In this document: positions 25,394 to 34,300 of the stretch, piece by piece
Layout of the letters: the number at the start of each line of letters is the position of its first letter
Position numbering within the stretch: position 1 is the stretch's first letter
DNA from: an uncultured Bacteroidales bacterium
GTDB taxonomy: Bacteria > Bacteroidota > Bacteroidia > Bacteroidales > Lentimicrobiaceae
Length of the DNA stretch: 42,373 nucleotides
Assembly (NCBI GenBank): GCA_937894795.1
Contig: CALCQV010000098.1
Coordinates: 1 to 42,373 of the forward strand
Direction: 5' to 3'
Notes under the pieces: generated by a model
Databases searched by the model: none
What the model saw: the letters and a program-made list of their open reading frames with translations, nothing else
Told to the model about the DNA's origin: nothing
Program-made: the position numbers and the translations under genes

Positions 25394-27565
25394 ATGAGAA
25401 AACTTTTATTGTCAATGATGCTGTTAATCAGTATCAGTTACGCCAAAGCCGGTAATTTGCCCGATGAAGGGATGTGGCTGCCGATGTTCGTTGAAAGGCT
25501 CAACTATGTGGATATGCAGAAGATGGGGCTTAAACTCACACCACAGGAGATATACGACATCAACCACGCCAGTATTAAAGACGCAATTGTAAATCTTGGC
25601 AATTTCTGCACAGCAGAAGTGGTGTCATCACAGGGATTACTTTTCACCAACCATCACTGTGGCTATGATGCAATTCAATCACATAGTTCCATTGAACATG
25701 ATTACCTTACCGATGGATTCTGGGCAAACAGTTTTGAAGAAGAACTGCCTAATGAAGGCTTGACCGTGTCATTCCTTGTTAAGATGGACGATGTGACTAA
25801 GATGGTAACAGAGAAACTAAACCCACAGATGACTGAAAGTGAGAGGAAGGCTACTATTGCGAAAGTCATTGATATTCTGAAGGATGAAGCTGGTGAAGAC
25901 GGCAAGTATACCGTTTCGGTAAAAAGCTTCTATAATGGTAACGAGTATTATCGTTTTGTTTATCAAGTTTATAGTGATGTTCGTTTGGTTGGTGCACCCC
26001 CTTCAGCTGTAGGAAAATTCGGAGGCGATACAGATAACTGGATGTGGCCTCGTCATACCGGCGACTTCTCCATCTTCCGTATCTATACTGCTCCTGATGG
26101 TTCTCCTGCCCCTTATTCAAAGGACAATGTACCTATGAAAGCCAAATATCACCTCCAGATATCCCCAAATGGGATTCAGCCAAACGACTTTGCAATGGTT
26201 TGGGGTTTTCCGGGCACCACTGACCGTTATATGACTTCATATGGAATCCAGGCAACACTTGAGAGTATTAATCCTGCCATAATTAAACTTGGAGGAAAGG
26301 TTTTGGAAGCAATGAAGAGCGAAATGGATGCTTCAGATGCTATCCGGATTAAATATGCTTCCAATTATGCCGGTTTGGCTAACTTCTGGAAGAATAAGAT
26401 AGGTGAATCAAGAGGCTTGAAACGTCTGGATGTATATGATAAAAAGAAAGGCATTGAAGATGACTTAATGAAATGGATAAATGCTGATCCTCAAAGACAA
26501 GAGCTATATGGAACAATATTCCAGGATATGGCCTCTGTATATGATCAATTTAAAGCATCAGACTACAATACTCAATTATGGTATTTCCAGATGGCATTTT
26601 TTGGTTCACAGGTACTCCCATTCCCACTTCAGAATCAGGGAATTATCAATATTTTGAAGAGCGGACAAAAGGGTGATGAACTGCAGGCTACCTTAGCTCC
26701 TATTGCAGAAGCAGCAAAGGAGCATTTTAAAGATTATGATCCTGCAACAGAGAAGAAGATTCTCATTGCTGTGCTGGAAACATACCGCAATGATATGCCT
26801 GCAAACGCTTTACCTGATATCTTCAATGTAATCAATAAAAAATATAAAGGTGATATAGGCCGCTTTGTTGAGAAAATGTTCAGTAAATCAATATTCGTTG
26901 AAGAGGGCAGATTCAATGCTTTCCTTAAAAATCCTTCACTCAAGAAACTGGAAAAGGATCCTGCTTATAAACTTACCAATTCATTCTATAACACATTCAT
27001 GACCCAGACCATGACCACGGGCCCAGCACAGGAAAAGCTGAATAAAGCTGAACGACTTTTCGTTGATGGTCTGCGCAAATCAAATCCTGAAAAGGTCTAT
27101 TATCCGGATGCCAATTCAACCCTCCGGGTTTCTTATGGCAAGGTGCTAGATTACTATCCTGCTGACGCCGTTCACTATGATTATGTAACTTACGCAGAGG
27201 GAATACTGGAAAAGGAAGATCCCAAGAATGAGGAATTCATTGTTCCTGCTAAACTTAAGGAACTTATTCTGGCTAAAGACTTTGGTAAATGGCACGATAA
27301 AGAGGGCCGTCTTCCGGTTTGTTTCATCACCAATAATGATATTACAGGTGGTAATTCAGGTAGTCCGGTACTCAATGGGAACGGTGAACTTATAGGCCTT
27401 GCATTTGATGGCAACTGGGAAGCCATGAGTGGCGACATAGCATTTGAACCTGAGCTTCAGCGTACTATAAATGTAGATATCAGGTATGTGCTCTTTATTA
27501 TTGATAAGTATGCAGGAGCTCAGCGCTTAATTGAAGAACTTGATTTTGTACAGTCAAATTACTAG
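25394..27565 (+). CDS. S46-family dipeptidyl peptidase, DPP7-like (copy A)
   Basis: A 723-residue secreted serine exopeptidase that removes dipeptides from oligopeptides in the periplasm. It has a signal peptide (MRKLLLSMMLLISISYAKA). The S46 triad is visible: His88 in TNHHCGYDAIQSH, Asp224 in HTGDFSIFR and Ser655 in GGNSGSP. The residue 18 positions after the Ser is Gly673 (AFDGNWEAM). In DPP11 this is Arg and selects acidic P1 residues, while DPP7 has Gly and prefers hydrophobic P1, so a DPP7-type specificity is predicted. I start it at the ATG at 25394, because the longer form from 25331 would put 21 polar residues before the signal peptide. It ends at a strong nested terminator. Confidence 0.94.
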   Translation: MRKLLLSMMLLISISYAKAGNLPDEGMWLPMFVERLNYVDMQKMGLKLTPQEIYDINHASIKDAIVNLGNFCTAEVVSSQGLLFTNHHCGYDAIQSHSSIEHDYLTDGFWANSFEEELPNEGLTVSFLVKMDDVTKMVTEKLNPQMTESERKATIAKVIDILKDEAGEDGKYTVSVKSFYNGNEYYRFVYQVYSDVRLVGAPPSAVGKFGGDTDNWMWPRHTGDFSIFRIYTAPDGSPAPYSKDNVPMKAKYHLQISPNGIQPNDFAMVWGFPGTTDRYMTSYGIQATLESINPAIIKLGGKVLEAMKSEMDASDAIRIKYASNYAGLANFWKNKIGESRGLKRLDVYDKKKGIEDDLMKWINADPQRQELYGTIFQDMASVYDQFKASDYNTQLWYFQMAFFGSQVLPFPLQNQGIINILKSGQKGDELQATLAPIAEAAKEHFKDYDPATEKKILIAVLETYRNDMPANALPDIFNVINKKYKGDIGRFVEKMFSKSIFVEEGRFNAFLKNPSLKKLEKDPAYKLTNSFYNTFMTQTMTTGPAQEKLNKAERLFVDGLRKSNPEKVYYPDANSTLRVSYGKVLDYYPADAVHYDYVTYAEGILEKEDPKNEEFIVPAKLKELILAKDFGKWHDKEGRLPVCFITNNDITGGNSGSPVLNGNGELIGLAFDGNWEAMSGDIAFEPELQRTINVDIRYVLFIIDKYAGAQRLIEELDFVQSNY

Positions 27566-27959
27566 TCTTTAGTATCTTGATCTTCTGATCAGGAGGTTAA
27601 GATTATTAATATTTAGCAGTATGAGAATCAAACTGAGTTAATCAATTATTCAGTATAAAAATAAAATTGAGTGAAGCAGGGACAATGGGGTACAGGTTGA
27701 GTTTTAACCTGAAACCATTGTCCCGCTTTTTTAATGGATTTTAAAAGTTGTTTAGTAATTGTGGGTTAGTCTGGGGATAGATTATAAATTAAACTGGAAC
27801 CTGCCATGAAGTACTTTCCCTTGGTCCATGTGATTGTTAAATCCCGTCAATTTAATTCTATAATCTAATAATAGAATCAACTGCAATCTGTCAATATACC
27901 GGTATTGCATAGAAATATGCCGGTATAAATTATCATGATAACAGGCTAACTCAGTAAGT
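27566..27959. other. Gene-free stretch with terminator hairpins
   Basis: The 394 bases between the ends of S46 copy A (plus) and the MutS-like gene (minus) contain no credible frame. They hold the nested terminator at 27674-27732 and, close to the MutS-like 3' end, two further inverted repeats: ATTCTAT/ATAGAAT (27855-27861 with 27871-27877) and a 10-bp pair around ATACCGGTAT (27896-27905 with 27917-27926). The last two could end minus-strand transcription, though neither has a T-run. Confidence 0.6.
27674..27732 (+). terminator. Nested intrinsic terminator after S46 copy A
   Basis: An outer stem, AAGC plus GGGACAATGG (27674-27688), pairs with CCATTGTCCC plus GCTT (27715-27728) with one bulged A. 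It encloses a second hairpin, CAGGTT/AACCTG (27693-27698 with 27706-27711). A run of six T (27727-27732) closes it. Confidence 0.9.
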
Positions 27960-29756
27960 TCAGAGTGTAATTCCCATATGTTTCATGAGGAAAGTGGCAT
28001 TCATATTTTGAGCTATGCCTTTTCTGATTTTGTAGTCGAAGTGCAATTTATCATCCATTATCTGTGCTTCGAAACAGAAGTTGGAGAGGTTAGCCGGGAA
28101 TGATTGTTCGAGCTGTCCCAGATCAAGGTCATGTGTTGCAATCATACCGGCGGCTTTAAGGCTTATCAGTTGTTTGAGCAGGGCTTTCGAGCCCTGCTGT
28201 TTGTCGTATGAATTAGTACCTTTAAGGATCTCATCCAGAAACACATACAACTCCTCGCCGCTATTTAATTCGTCAATAATCTGCTTTAGACGTTCAAGTT
28301 CTGCAAAGAAATATGATTTATTGGAGTTTAAGGAATCAACGGTATGTAAGCTGGTGATCATTGATGCCGGATAGAAAGTGAATTCGCCGGCACAAACCGG
28401 TGCTCCGGCTCCTGCAAGAACAAGGTTAATTCCGGCAGTTCTCAGGTATGTACTTTTACCGGCCATATTTGCACCTGTAACGATGTTAAAAGAGCCCATA
28501 CCATTGATAAGGATATCATTGGTTACTCTTCTGGCTTCCGGTATCAGAGGGTGTCCTGCTTCTTTGGCTTTAACCATTAATCTTTCCTTACTTATTTCAG
28601 GAAAAACGAATGACCGGTTAATAATTGTGAAACCGGCAAGACTTCCAAGAGCTTCAATCTCTGCCAATGCATTAAACCAGTGGTCGATATCATCGCGATG
28701 CCGGTACTGCCAAAGCTCAAGTCGTCGCATCTGCCTGACGTCCCATAAAAGGAGGAAGTTCAGTATTATCCACATTATCCAGTTTAGCCTGGCATCCATT
28801 GAAGAAATGATCTTGCTTAATTGCCTGATGGCACTGCCTGCTGATTTGCTGTTATTTTTGGTATTTAGTTGGATTTTTTGAAGTAGGCTGCCGGTATATT
28901 TCTCATCCTCAAGTAGCTTTAACCTCCTGGAGTAGTTATTCAATAGTGATGCCTTTCGGCTGAGCTGCATATGCTTTTTTGAAATTTTCCCCCCAAAAAA
29001 GCCCGCTATTCCCAATGGAAGGAGCAAGTATAATGTGAAGGCGGTAATAGAAATTAAGTTAAAAATAAGAAGGGCAGTCACCGTTAACGATATCAATGGA
29101 ATAATTGGAATTAAAATGCCATATATGCGTGATAGAAACAGTGGCTTGGAGTTGACCCATTCAAGTAGTTCAGATTCAGCAGTATCTGATGTATTTCCCA
29201 TATTTCCGTAGGTGCGGAAGTGTGCAAGCCAAAGAGGTTTTTGTGATAGTTCATCAATAGCCTGTTGATGCTCTTTAATTGTATCGGCATCTTTTAACGA
29301 CCTGATTAACATTGCTGCAAGCCTATCACTGCCATGCAAGGTGGAGGTTCTGTTCAGAGATTGAAACAGAGAGCCCTGACCGAATATATCCAGATCATAA
29401 GAGTATGGATGAGCACTGTCAATATATTTTTCACCAGGGTCAAATGTATAGTTGTGATCATAGGCTGCAAGCTCATCATCAATTACTTTACTGAAGGTTT
29501 CATTATACTGTAGCTTCTCGGTAACCTTAACATTGTATATTATCAAGCCAATGAATATTATAAGGAATAAGCCTGCTATCATCATCAAATTGATATTATA
29601 AACCAATGCCATAACGAATGAAATGGCAAGAAGCAGAAAACTTAAAAGACGCAGCCATGAGAGCAAACTGTTTAGTCTTTTGAGTTTGGCTACAAGTGAT
29701 AAAGTATCAACATGCCAATGCTGATAGTTTTCTTTCATACCGGTTTCAGTTTTCAT
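27960..29756 (-). CDS. Membrane-anchored MutS-family ATPase
   Basis: The 598-residue protein combines membrane helices with a MutS core. Hydrophobic segments lie at about 35-54, 57-74, 212-232, 235-254 and possibly 325-340. FGQGSLFQSLNRTSTLHGSDRLAAML (two parts of the MutS lever domain) is at 125-150. The ATPase domain has Walker A GANMAGKST at 428-436, LHTVDSLNSNKSYFFAELERL at 470-490, Walker B LYVFLDEI at 503-510, KGTNSYD and the closing ATHDLDL. The mismatch-reading domain I with its Phe-x-Glu is absent, so it is not the repair MutS. The function is unknown. Related membrane copies occur across Bacteroidota (recollection). It is flanked by two S46 genes but transcribed alone, behind the terminator at 29872-29928. 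Confidence 0.9.
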   Translation of the reverse strand: MKTETGMKENYQHWHVDTLSLVAKLKRLNSLLSWLRLLSFLLLAISFVMALVYNINLMMIAGLFLIIFIGLIIYNVKVTEKLQYNETFSKVIDDELAAYDHNYTFDPGEKYIDSAHPYSYDLDIFGQGSLFQSLNRTSTLHGSDRLAAMLIRSLKDADTIKEHQQAIDELSQKPLWLAHFRTYGNMGNTSDTAESELLEWVNSKPLFLSRIYGILIPIIPLISLTVTALLIFNLISITAFTLYLLLPLGIAGFFGGKISKKHMQLSRKASLLNNYSRRLKLLEDEKYTGSLLQKIQLNTKNNSKSAGSAIRQLSKIISSMDARLNWIMWIILNFLLLWDVRQMRRLELWQYRHRDDIDHWFNALAEIEALGSLAGFTIINRSFVFPEISKERLMVKAKEAGHPLIPEARRVTNDILINGMGSFNIVTGANMAGKSTYLRTAGINLVLAGAGAPVCAGEFTFYPASMITSLHTVDSLNSNKSYFFAELERLKQIIDELNSGEELYVFLDEILKGTNSYDKQQGSKALLKQLISLKAAGMIATHDLDLGQLEQSFPANLSNFCFEAQIMDDKLHFDYKIRKGIAQNMNATFLMKHMGITL

Positions 29757-29871
29757 TAATTGGTGCTTTTCAGCTTTAGAATGGTTTTCTATATCTTTAA
29801 TAGTGAATGCCTTTTTGGGGAGATCGGCAATATGGTATTACAAAATAACTGCCTATCAGATTATATGGTGG

Positions 29872-29928
29872 AAAACAAAAAGAAACATGCTGATGAAGTT
29901 ACAGAAACTGTATCATCATCAGCATGTT
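29872..29928 (-). terminator. Intrinsic terminator ending the S46 copy B unit
   Basis: AACATGCTGATGA at 29884-29896 pairs perfectly over 13 bp with TCATCAGCATGTT at 29916-29928. Read on the minus strand it is followed by a T-rich run (29872-29883). It separates the S46 gene from the MutS-like gene. Confidence 0.9.
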
Positions 29929-29940
29929 AGCATGGTTTTC

Positions 29941-32148
29941 TTAATGTGCAATCTCTATAGCTGAGGTATTGCTCATGTTCTCTGCCCCTGTCTTCAGTTT
30001 CTTATTATTAACCAAAGTCAGTTCATTAATGATGTTTTTAGCTCCTGCATATTTATCAATGATGAAAAGAACATAGCGGATGTCGACATTAATGGTTCTT
30101 TGCAGTTCCGGTTCAAAGGCAATATCACCGCTCATAGCTTCCCAATTACCGTCAAAAGCAAGTCCGATTAATTCTCCGTTACCGTTAATAACCGGACTTC
30201 CTGAATTACCACCAGTGATATCATTGGTTGACAGGAAGCATACCGGCATTTCCCCATTCATACCATACATGCCATAGTCCTTGGCGTTGTAAAGATCTTT
30301 TAGTTTCTGCGGTACTACAAACTCCCAGTTTGAGGGATCTTCTTTTTCCATTACACCATCCAATGTGGTATAATAATCAAAATGAATTCCATCGGCAGGG
30401 TAATAATCGAGCACTTTACCATAAGTAAGTCTCATTGTTGAGTTAGCATCGGGATAGAACTTTCGATCAGGTTGCATTTCACGCAGGCCGGCAATGAAAA
30501 GCCTGTTGCTTCTTTCAAGCATTTCGTTTGCTGCATCTACATTTTTCTGATTCTCAGTAAATTTAACATTGAATGCCCTAACAAATTTAAAAGCAGGATC
30601 TTTCTCAAGTTTCTTCAGATTAGGATTGGCAATGAAAGCATCCACCTTAGCCTTATCACTAAACATTGATTTTTCGAACATAGTGGCAGCAATTTTAGCA
30701 TAATTATGCTTACTTTTCTCAACCAATGCTCTGAAAGATGCCGGTTGCTGGCCAACGGGAACATTTTCATAATACATTTGGATCATGGCAGTAAACAACT
30801 TCTTATCAGTTGGCAGGTTGTAATTCTTAAAATGTCTTTCACTGTATTTAAGGAGGTTCTCTTTAATTTTAGCCAGTTTATCAGAAGAGGGTGTTTCCGC
30901 TTTCATTTCATTTGCAAGCATATTGAACGCATTAGCCAGACTCATGATCTCTGCACCGCGTGTCATTGCTTCGGAGTAATACACTCTCTGAATGATATAT
31001 TCATTTTGTATTTTGAAAGCTTCGGCAAAATCAGGGAGCACTTTGCCATATTTGGCTTTCCTGTCGGGTGAAGCATTAACCCATTTATCAAAATCAGCTT
31101 CAATTTGCTGTTTGTCTTCAAATACTCTCAATCGTTTCAAACCTCTGGTTTGGCCGATATAATATTTCCAGTAGTTTGAAATGCTTGCGTATTTAGAGGC
31201 ATACTTGATATTGATATCACGACTGGCATCCATGTCAGCGCGCATAATAGCAAGTTTCTTGGCCCGGATGTTAACAACGGTAGGGTTATAGAGATTTATT
31301 GCCTGGTCAACACCCCATGAAGTGGTATAGCGTTCAGTGCTACCGGGATAGCCCATAATCATTGCGAAATCTCCTTTTTCAACGCCGGCAGTAGATACCG
31401 GTAAGTGATGACGTGGCTTTAATGGCACATTGTTCACCGAATAATCAGCCGGTTTACCATCGGGGGAGGCATAAACCCTGAACATTGAGAAGTCGCCTGT
31501 GTGACGGGGCCACATCCAGTTGTCAGAGTCAGCGCCGAACTTGCCAATGGATGAAGGAGGAGCTCCCACCAGGCGAACATCACGGAACACTTCATAAACA
31601 AAGAGATAAAACTCGTTCCCCTCATAAAAACTTGCTACCCTTGATTGATAACCGGTTCCTTTATCGGCTTCATCCGTAATGGTTTTAGAGATCTGGCGAA
31701 TTTTATCAGCACGCTCAGTCTCAGTCATCTGATCATTTAGTCCTTCCAGAACTCTTTTCGTAACATCTTCAATTCTTACCAAAAAGCGAGCGGTGAGACC
31801 TTCATTTGGCAATTCTTCCTTCATGCTCATTGCCCAGAATCCATCAGCCAGGTAATCGTGATCAACGGTACTGTGTGATTGTATGGCACCATAGCCACAG
31901 TGGTGGTTTGTCAATACCAGTCCCTGATTACTGATCACCTCACCGGTACAGCCATTGCCAAACTGAATGATTGCATCTTTCAGGCTTGAATGATTAACGC
32001 TGTAAATTTCTTCAGGGGTCAATTTCAAACCCTCTTTCTGCATATCAACATAGTTGAGTCGCTCAATAAAGATGGGCAACCACATGCCTTCGTCGGCACG
32101 TACCATGCCACTGAGCAATAAAAAAAACAGGATAATAGATTTTCTCAT
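29941..32148 (-). CDS. S46-family dipeptidyl peptidase, DPP7-like (copy B)
   Basis: This 735-residue paralogue of copy A has a signal peptide (hydrophobic core IILFFLLLSGMV) and the complete triad: His83 in TNHHCGYGAIQ, Asp219 in HTGDFSMFR and Ser649 in GGNSGSP. Gly667 (AFDGNWEAM) again sits 18 residues after the Ser, predicting hydrophobic P1 preference. Over the last 60 residues of the catalytic region the two copies are almost identical in protein, but their codons differ throughout, so the match reflects selection rather than recent exchange. A 20-residue tail after INELTLV is absent from copy A. It is the last gene of a minus-strand unit behind mannose-1-phosphate guanylyltransferase, 18 bases away. 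Confidence 0.95.
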   Translation of the reverse strand: MRKSIILFFLLLSGMVRADEGMWLPIFIERLNYVDMQKEGLKLTPEEIYSVNHSSLKDAIIQFGNGCTGEVISNQGLVLTNHHCGYGAIQSHSTVDHDYLADGFWAMSMKEELPNEGLTARFLVRIEDVTKRVLEGLNDQMTETERADKIRQISKTITDEADKGTGYQSRVASFYEGNEFYLFVYEVFRDVRLVGAPPSSIGKFGADSDNWMWPRHTGDFSMFRVYASPDGKPADYSVNNVPLKPRHHLPVSTAGVEKGDFAMIMGYPGSTERYTTSWGVDQAINLYNPTVVNIRAKKLAIMRADMDASRDINIKYASKYASISNYWKYYIGQTRGLKRLRVFEDKQQIEADFDKWVNASPDRKAKYGKVLPDFAEAFKIQNEYIIQRVYYSEAMTRGAEIMSLANAFNMLANEMKAETPSSDKLAKIKENLLKYSERHFKNYNLPTDKKLFTAMIQMYYENVPVGQQPASFRALVEKSKHNYAKIAATMFEKSMFSDKAKVDAFIANPNLKKLEKDPAFKFVRAFNVKFTENQKNVDAANEMLERSNRLFIAGLREMQPDRKFYPDANSTMRLTYGKVLDYYPADGIHFDYYTTLDGVMEKEDPSNWEFVVPQKLKDLYNAKDYGMYGMNGEMPVCFLSTNDITGGNSGSPVINGNGELIGLAFDGNWEAMSGDIAFEPELQRTINVDIRYVLFIIDKYAGAKNIINELTLVNNKKLKTGAENMSNTSAIEIAH

Positions 32149-32166
32149 AAACAGTTATATATAAAA

Positions 32167-33258
32167 TTAAACGTATTTCTCACCTTTTTCAATCATGACA
32201 TCATTGACAAATTGCCTTATTTGCTGCTCTTCTTCCTTTCGGCAAATCAGCAAGGTACCCTCTTCTTCCACAACAATAAAACCATCGAGGCCATGAATCA
32301 CAACCAATTTATCTTTTGGCATATTCACAATGCAATTATGGCTATCATACATCATAACATTTTGTCCTACAATAGCATTGGCATCATCGTCCTTCTTTCT
32401 GGTATCATATAGTGAACCCCAGGTACCCAGGTCACTCCAGCCGAAATCAGATGAAAGAACAAATACATTTTCCGCTTTTTCCATTACACCATAATCAATG
32501 GAGATGCTTTTGCACATGGAATATGTTAGATCAATGAATGCCGGCTCATCGGGAGTGGCATATTTACCTATACCTGCCCTGAAGAGCTGGTCTACATCGG
32601 GGAGGTGCTCTTCAAAGGATTTCATAATGGTTTTTAAGCGCCATATAAATATGCCCGAGTTCCAGAGGAAATCACCACTTGCAAGGAATTGTTTGGCCAT
32701 TTCAAGCTGTGGCTTTTCGGTAAATGTTTTAACTTTCTTGATGCGATTATCGGTTTCGCAGGTAATTTTCTCTTCAAACTGGATATATCCGTATCCGGTA
32801 TCAGGCCTGTTAGGCTGTATACCCAGTGTTACCAGCCAGTCGTTTTTTTCAGTAGCATTCAGTGCTGCCAAAATAACCTCGGTAAAGACATCTTCCTTTA
32901 AGATTATATGATCAGAAGGTGCCACTACAATATTGGCATCAGGATTACGCTGCAATATTGTATAATTGGCATAGGCAATGCAGGGCGCTGTGTTACGGCG
33001 GGTAGGTTCACATAGCACCTGTGCTTCATTTAGCAATGGAAGTTGTTCAAGAACAAGCTTCTTGTAGCTTTCATTGGTGACAATATATATATTTTCAGCC
33101 GGACAGATTTTAAGAAATCTTTTAAACGTAGCCTGAATAAGGGTTTCACCTGTTCCCAGGATATCAATGAATTGTTTTGGATGGTCTTTCCGGCTCATAG
33201 GCCAGAATCTGGCGCCAACACCACCTGCCATTATGATGCAGTAGTTGTTTTGATTCAT
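32167..33258 (-). CDS. manC: Mannose-1-phosphate guanylyltransferase
   Basis: This single-domain nucleotidyltransferase makes GDP-mannose from mannose 1-phosphate and GTP for glycan and capsule synthesis. The family signature is complete: AGGVGARFWPMSRKDHPKQF at the N terminus (pyrophosphorylase loop), VAPSDHII, GYGYIQFEEKI, FLWNSGIFIWR and SDFGWSDLGTWGSLYD. At about 363 residues it lacks the C-terminal phosphomannose isomerase domain of the fused ManC/AlgA type. I use the ATG at 33258, as homologues begin a few residues before YCIIMAGG. The ATG at 33270 is equally possible and adds four residues. It sits between the SprT-like gene and S46 copy B without an obvious shared pathway. Confidence 0.94.
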   Translation of the reverse strand: MNQNNYCIIMAGGVGARFWPMSRKDHPKQFIDILGTGETLIQATFKRFLKICPAENIYIVTNESYKKLVLEQLPLLNEAQVLCEPTRRNTAPCIAYANYTILQRNPDANIVVAPSDHIILKEDVFTEVILAALNATEKNDWLVTLGIQPNRPDTGYGYIQFEEKITCETDNRIKKVKTFTEKPQLEMAKQFLASGDFLWNSGIFIWRLKTIMKSFEEHLPDVDQLFRAGIGKYATPDEPAFIDLTYSMCKSISIDYGVMEKAENVFVLSSDFGWSDLGTWGSLYDTRKKDDDANAIVGQNVMMYDSHNCIVNMPKDKLVVIHGLDGFIVVEEEGTLLICRKEEEQQIRQFVNDVMIEKGEKYV

Positions 33259-33311
33259 ATTAACGGACATTAAAGATCAGTTTTTTATAAAACGTGATTT
33301 AGTTAACAAAG

Positions 33312-33953
33312 TTAATCTACCGGTGTAGTATTATTGTCGCCCAATGGCTTAATTATCGCCATAGCATTAAAGAGATAAGTTCTTTTATTATCCAGGCAGT
33401 AACAACGGTATCTTTTTCTAAGTTTCTCAACCATCTTAAACACTCTCCCATCAGCAAGTGCAAAAAGCGTTTCAGGTTGTAACATAGAAACGACAATTTC
33501 ATGTGAATTATTATCATACTCCCTTAAAGCAGCGGCCAGTGGTAAAAACGAAGTACTCGAGGCCAATGGATTTTTCAAGTACCGGAGGTAAGCCTGTTTT
33601 ATGTCATCGGGAAATATCTCTTCGGTGATAAAGGGCATGGCTAATCGTTGGTAAGCAAGTTTCCAGGCTTTGCCGTGGGGTGCCATTCGTCTGGTATAGT
33701 TAAAATGGACCTCGGCATGCGCCATTTCGTGCAATAGGGTTATGAGGAAATTGTATTTGTTAAGATTGTGGTTTACTGAAATACTAACAGGTTTACCGGC
33801 AGGGGCACCCCTGAAATCGCCCAATTTAGTTAACCTGTTTCGGGTAATCTTCAATATAACATGGTTCTTGTCAAACCACGAAGCCACCATATCAACAGCA
33901 GCTTCAGGAATAAAATCAGGAAGTGCCTGTCGCAGCGTTCTATTTCTGTTCAT
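33312..33953 (-). CDS. SprT-like zinc metallopeptidase domain protein
   Basis: The 213-residue cytoplasmic protein carries HEMAHAEVHF, an HExxH zinc site with His75, Glu76 and His79, followed by APHGKAWKLA in which His93 is the likely third ligand. This is the SprT/Spartan (WSS1) gluzincin pattern. In eukaryotes such domains clear DNA-protein crosslinks. The bacterial function is not settled. The C terminus (RKRYRCYCLDNKRTYLF) has two Cys but not the four-Cys ribbon of classical SprT. Its start overlaps the end of the small lipoprotein gene by 14 bases, and manC follows, so it sits in a minus-strand operon. Confidence 0.88.
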   Translation of the reverse strand: MNRNRTLRQALPDFIPEAAVDMVASWFDKNHVILKITRNRLTKLGDFRGAPAGKPVSISVNHNLNKYNFLITLLHEMAHAEVHFNYTRRMAPHGKAWKLAYQRLAMPFITEEIFPDDIKQAYLRYLKNPLASSTSFLPLAAALREYDNNSHEIVVSMLQPETLFALADGRVFKMVEKLRKRYRCYCLDNKRTYLFNAMAIIKPLGDNNTTPVD

Positions 33954-34125
33954 TATAACTCAATATCGAGCTATGATGTTTTGGCATGGTCATACATCCG
34001 CAATCGTTAAAGCGTTTGCCTGATTTGTACCTGTTTTGACGATATGCAGGTGTTGAACAGGATGCTGCCATAATCGTGATGAAGAGAACTAGAATGGCAA
34101 GTGAATATCTGGACCTGAGTTTCAT
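33940..34125 (-). CDS. Small lipoprotein of 61 residues
   Basis: The peptide has a lipoprotein signal: basic start MKLRSRY, a hydrophobic core of about 14 residues and lipobox MAASC with Cys23. The mature part is only 39 residues, basic, with CGC at 42-44 (YKSGKRFNDCGCMTMP). The KRFNDCGC wording recurs in small Bacteroidota proteins as far as I recall, but this is unverified. The gene overlaps the SprT-like start by 14 bases on the same strand and should be co-translated with it. The paired Cys could bind metal or form disulfides. It is probably real because of its signal and overlap, though easily missed by annotation. Confidence 0.75.
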   Translation of the reverse strand: MKLRSRYSLAILVLFITIMAASCSTPAYRQNRYKSGKRFNDCGCMTMPKHHSSILSYNEQK

Positions 34126-34232
34126 TATACTATAGATTTAGATTATTATTGAAAACTTCAAAATTAACAAATAATTGATTATTGCAATGATAGTTGTCAA
34201 TCAATTAGCTGATGTTTCGTGTTACATTGTGG

Positions 34233-34240
34233 CAAAGTTA
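34233..34240 (-). promoter_or_regulatory. Candidate -7 box TAACTTTG for the lipoprotein-sprT-manC-S46 unit
   Basis: TAACTTTG on the minus strand fits TAnnTTTG and lies about 107 bases before the small lipoprotein start, giving a long leader. It shares its last base with the left arm of the inverted repeat at 34240-34291. Confidence 0.35.
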
Positions 34241-34291
34241 AGGCAGGTAAACCAATAATATGGGAATAAGTATTAATTTAGCACCTGCCTT
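34240..34291. promoter_or_regulatory. 9-bp inverted repeat flanking the mlaE promoter
   Basis: AAGGCAGGT at 34240-34248 and ACCTGCCTT at 34283-34291 are perfect inverted copies 34 bases apart. Between them lies TAATTTAGC (34274-34282), a likely -7 box for mlaE. The right half-site lies ten bases before the mlaE start, a suitable place for a repressor or an RNA stem. Confidence 0.45.
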
Positions 34292-34300
34292 GTAAAGCAC

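Noticed and set aside
28378..28881. 167-codon frame on the plus strand inside the MutS-like gene
   Set aside because: It lies wholly opposite the conserved MutS coding sequence and has no recognisable product.
27347..30220. Recent gene conversion between the two S46 genes
   Set aside because: The catalytic protein segment is almost identical, but the DNA differs at many third positions, which indicates purifying selection rather than exchange.
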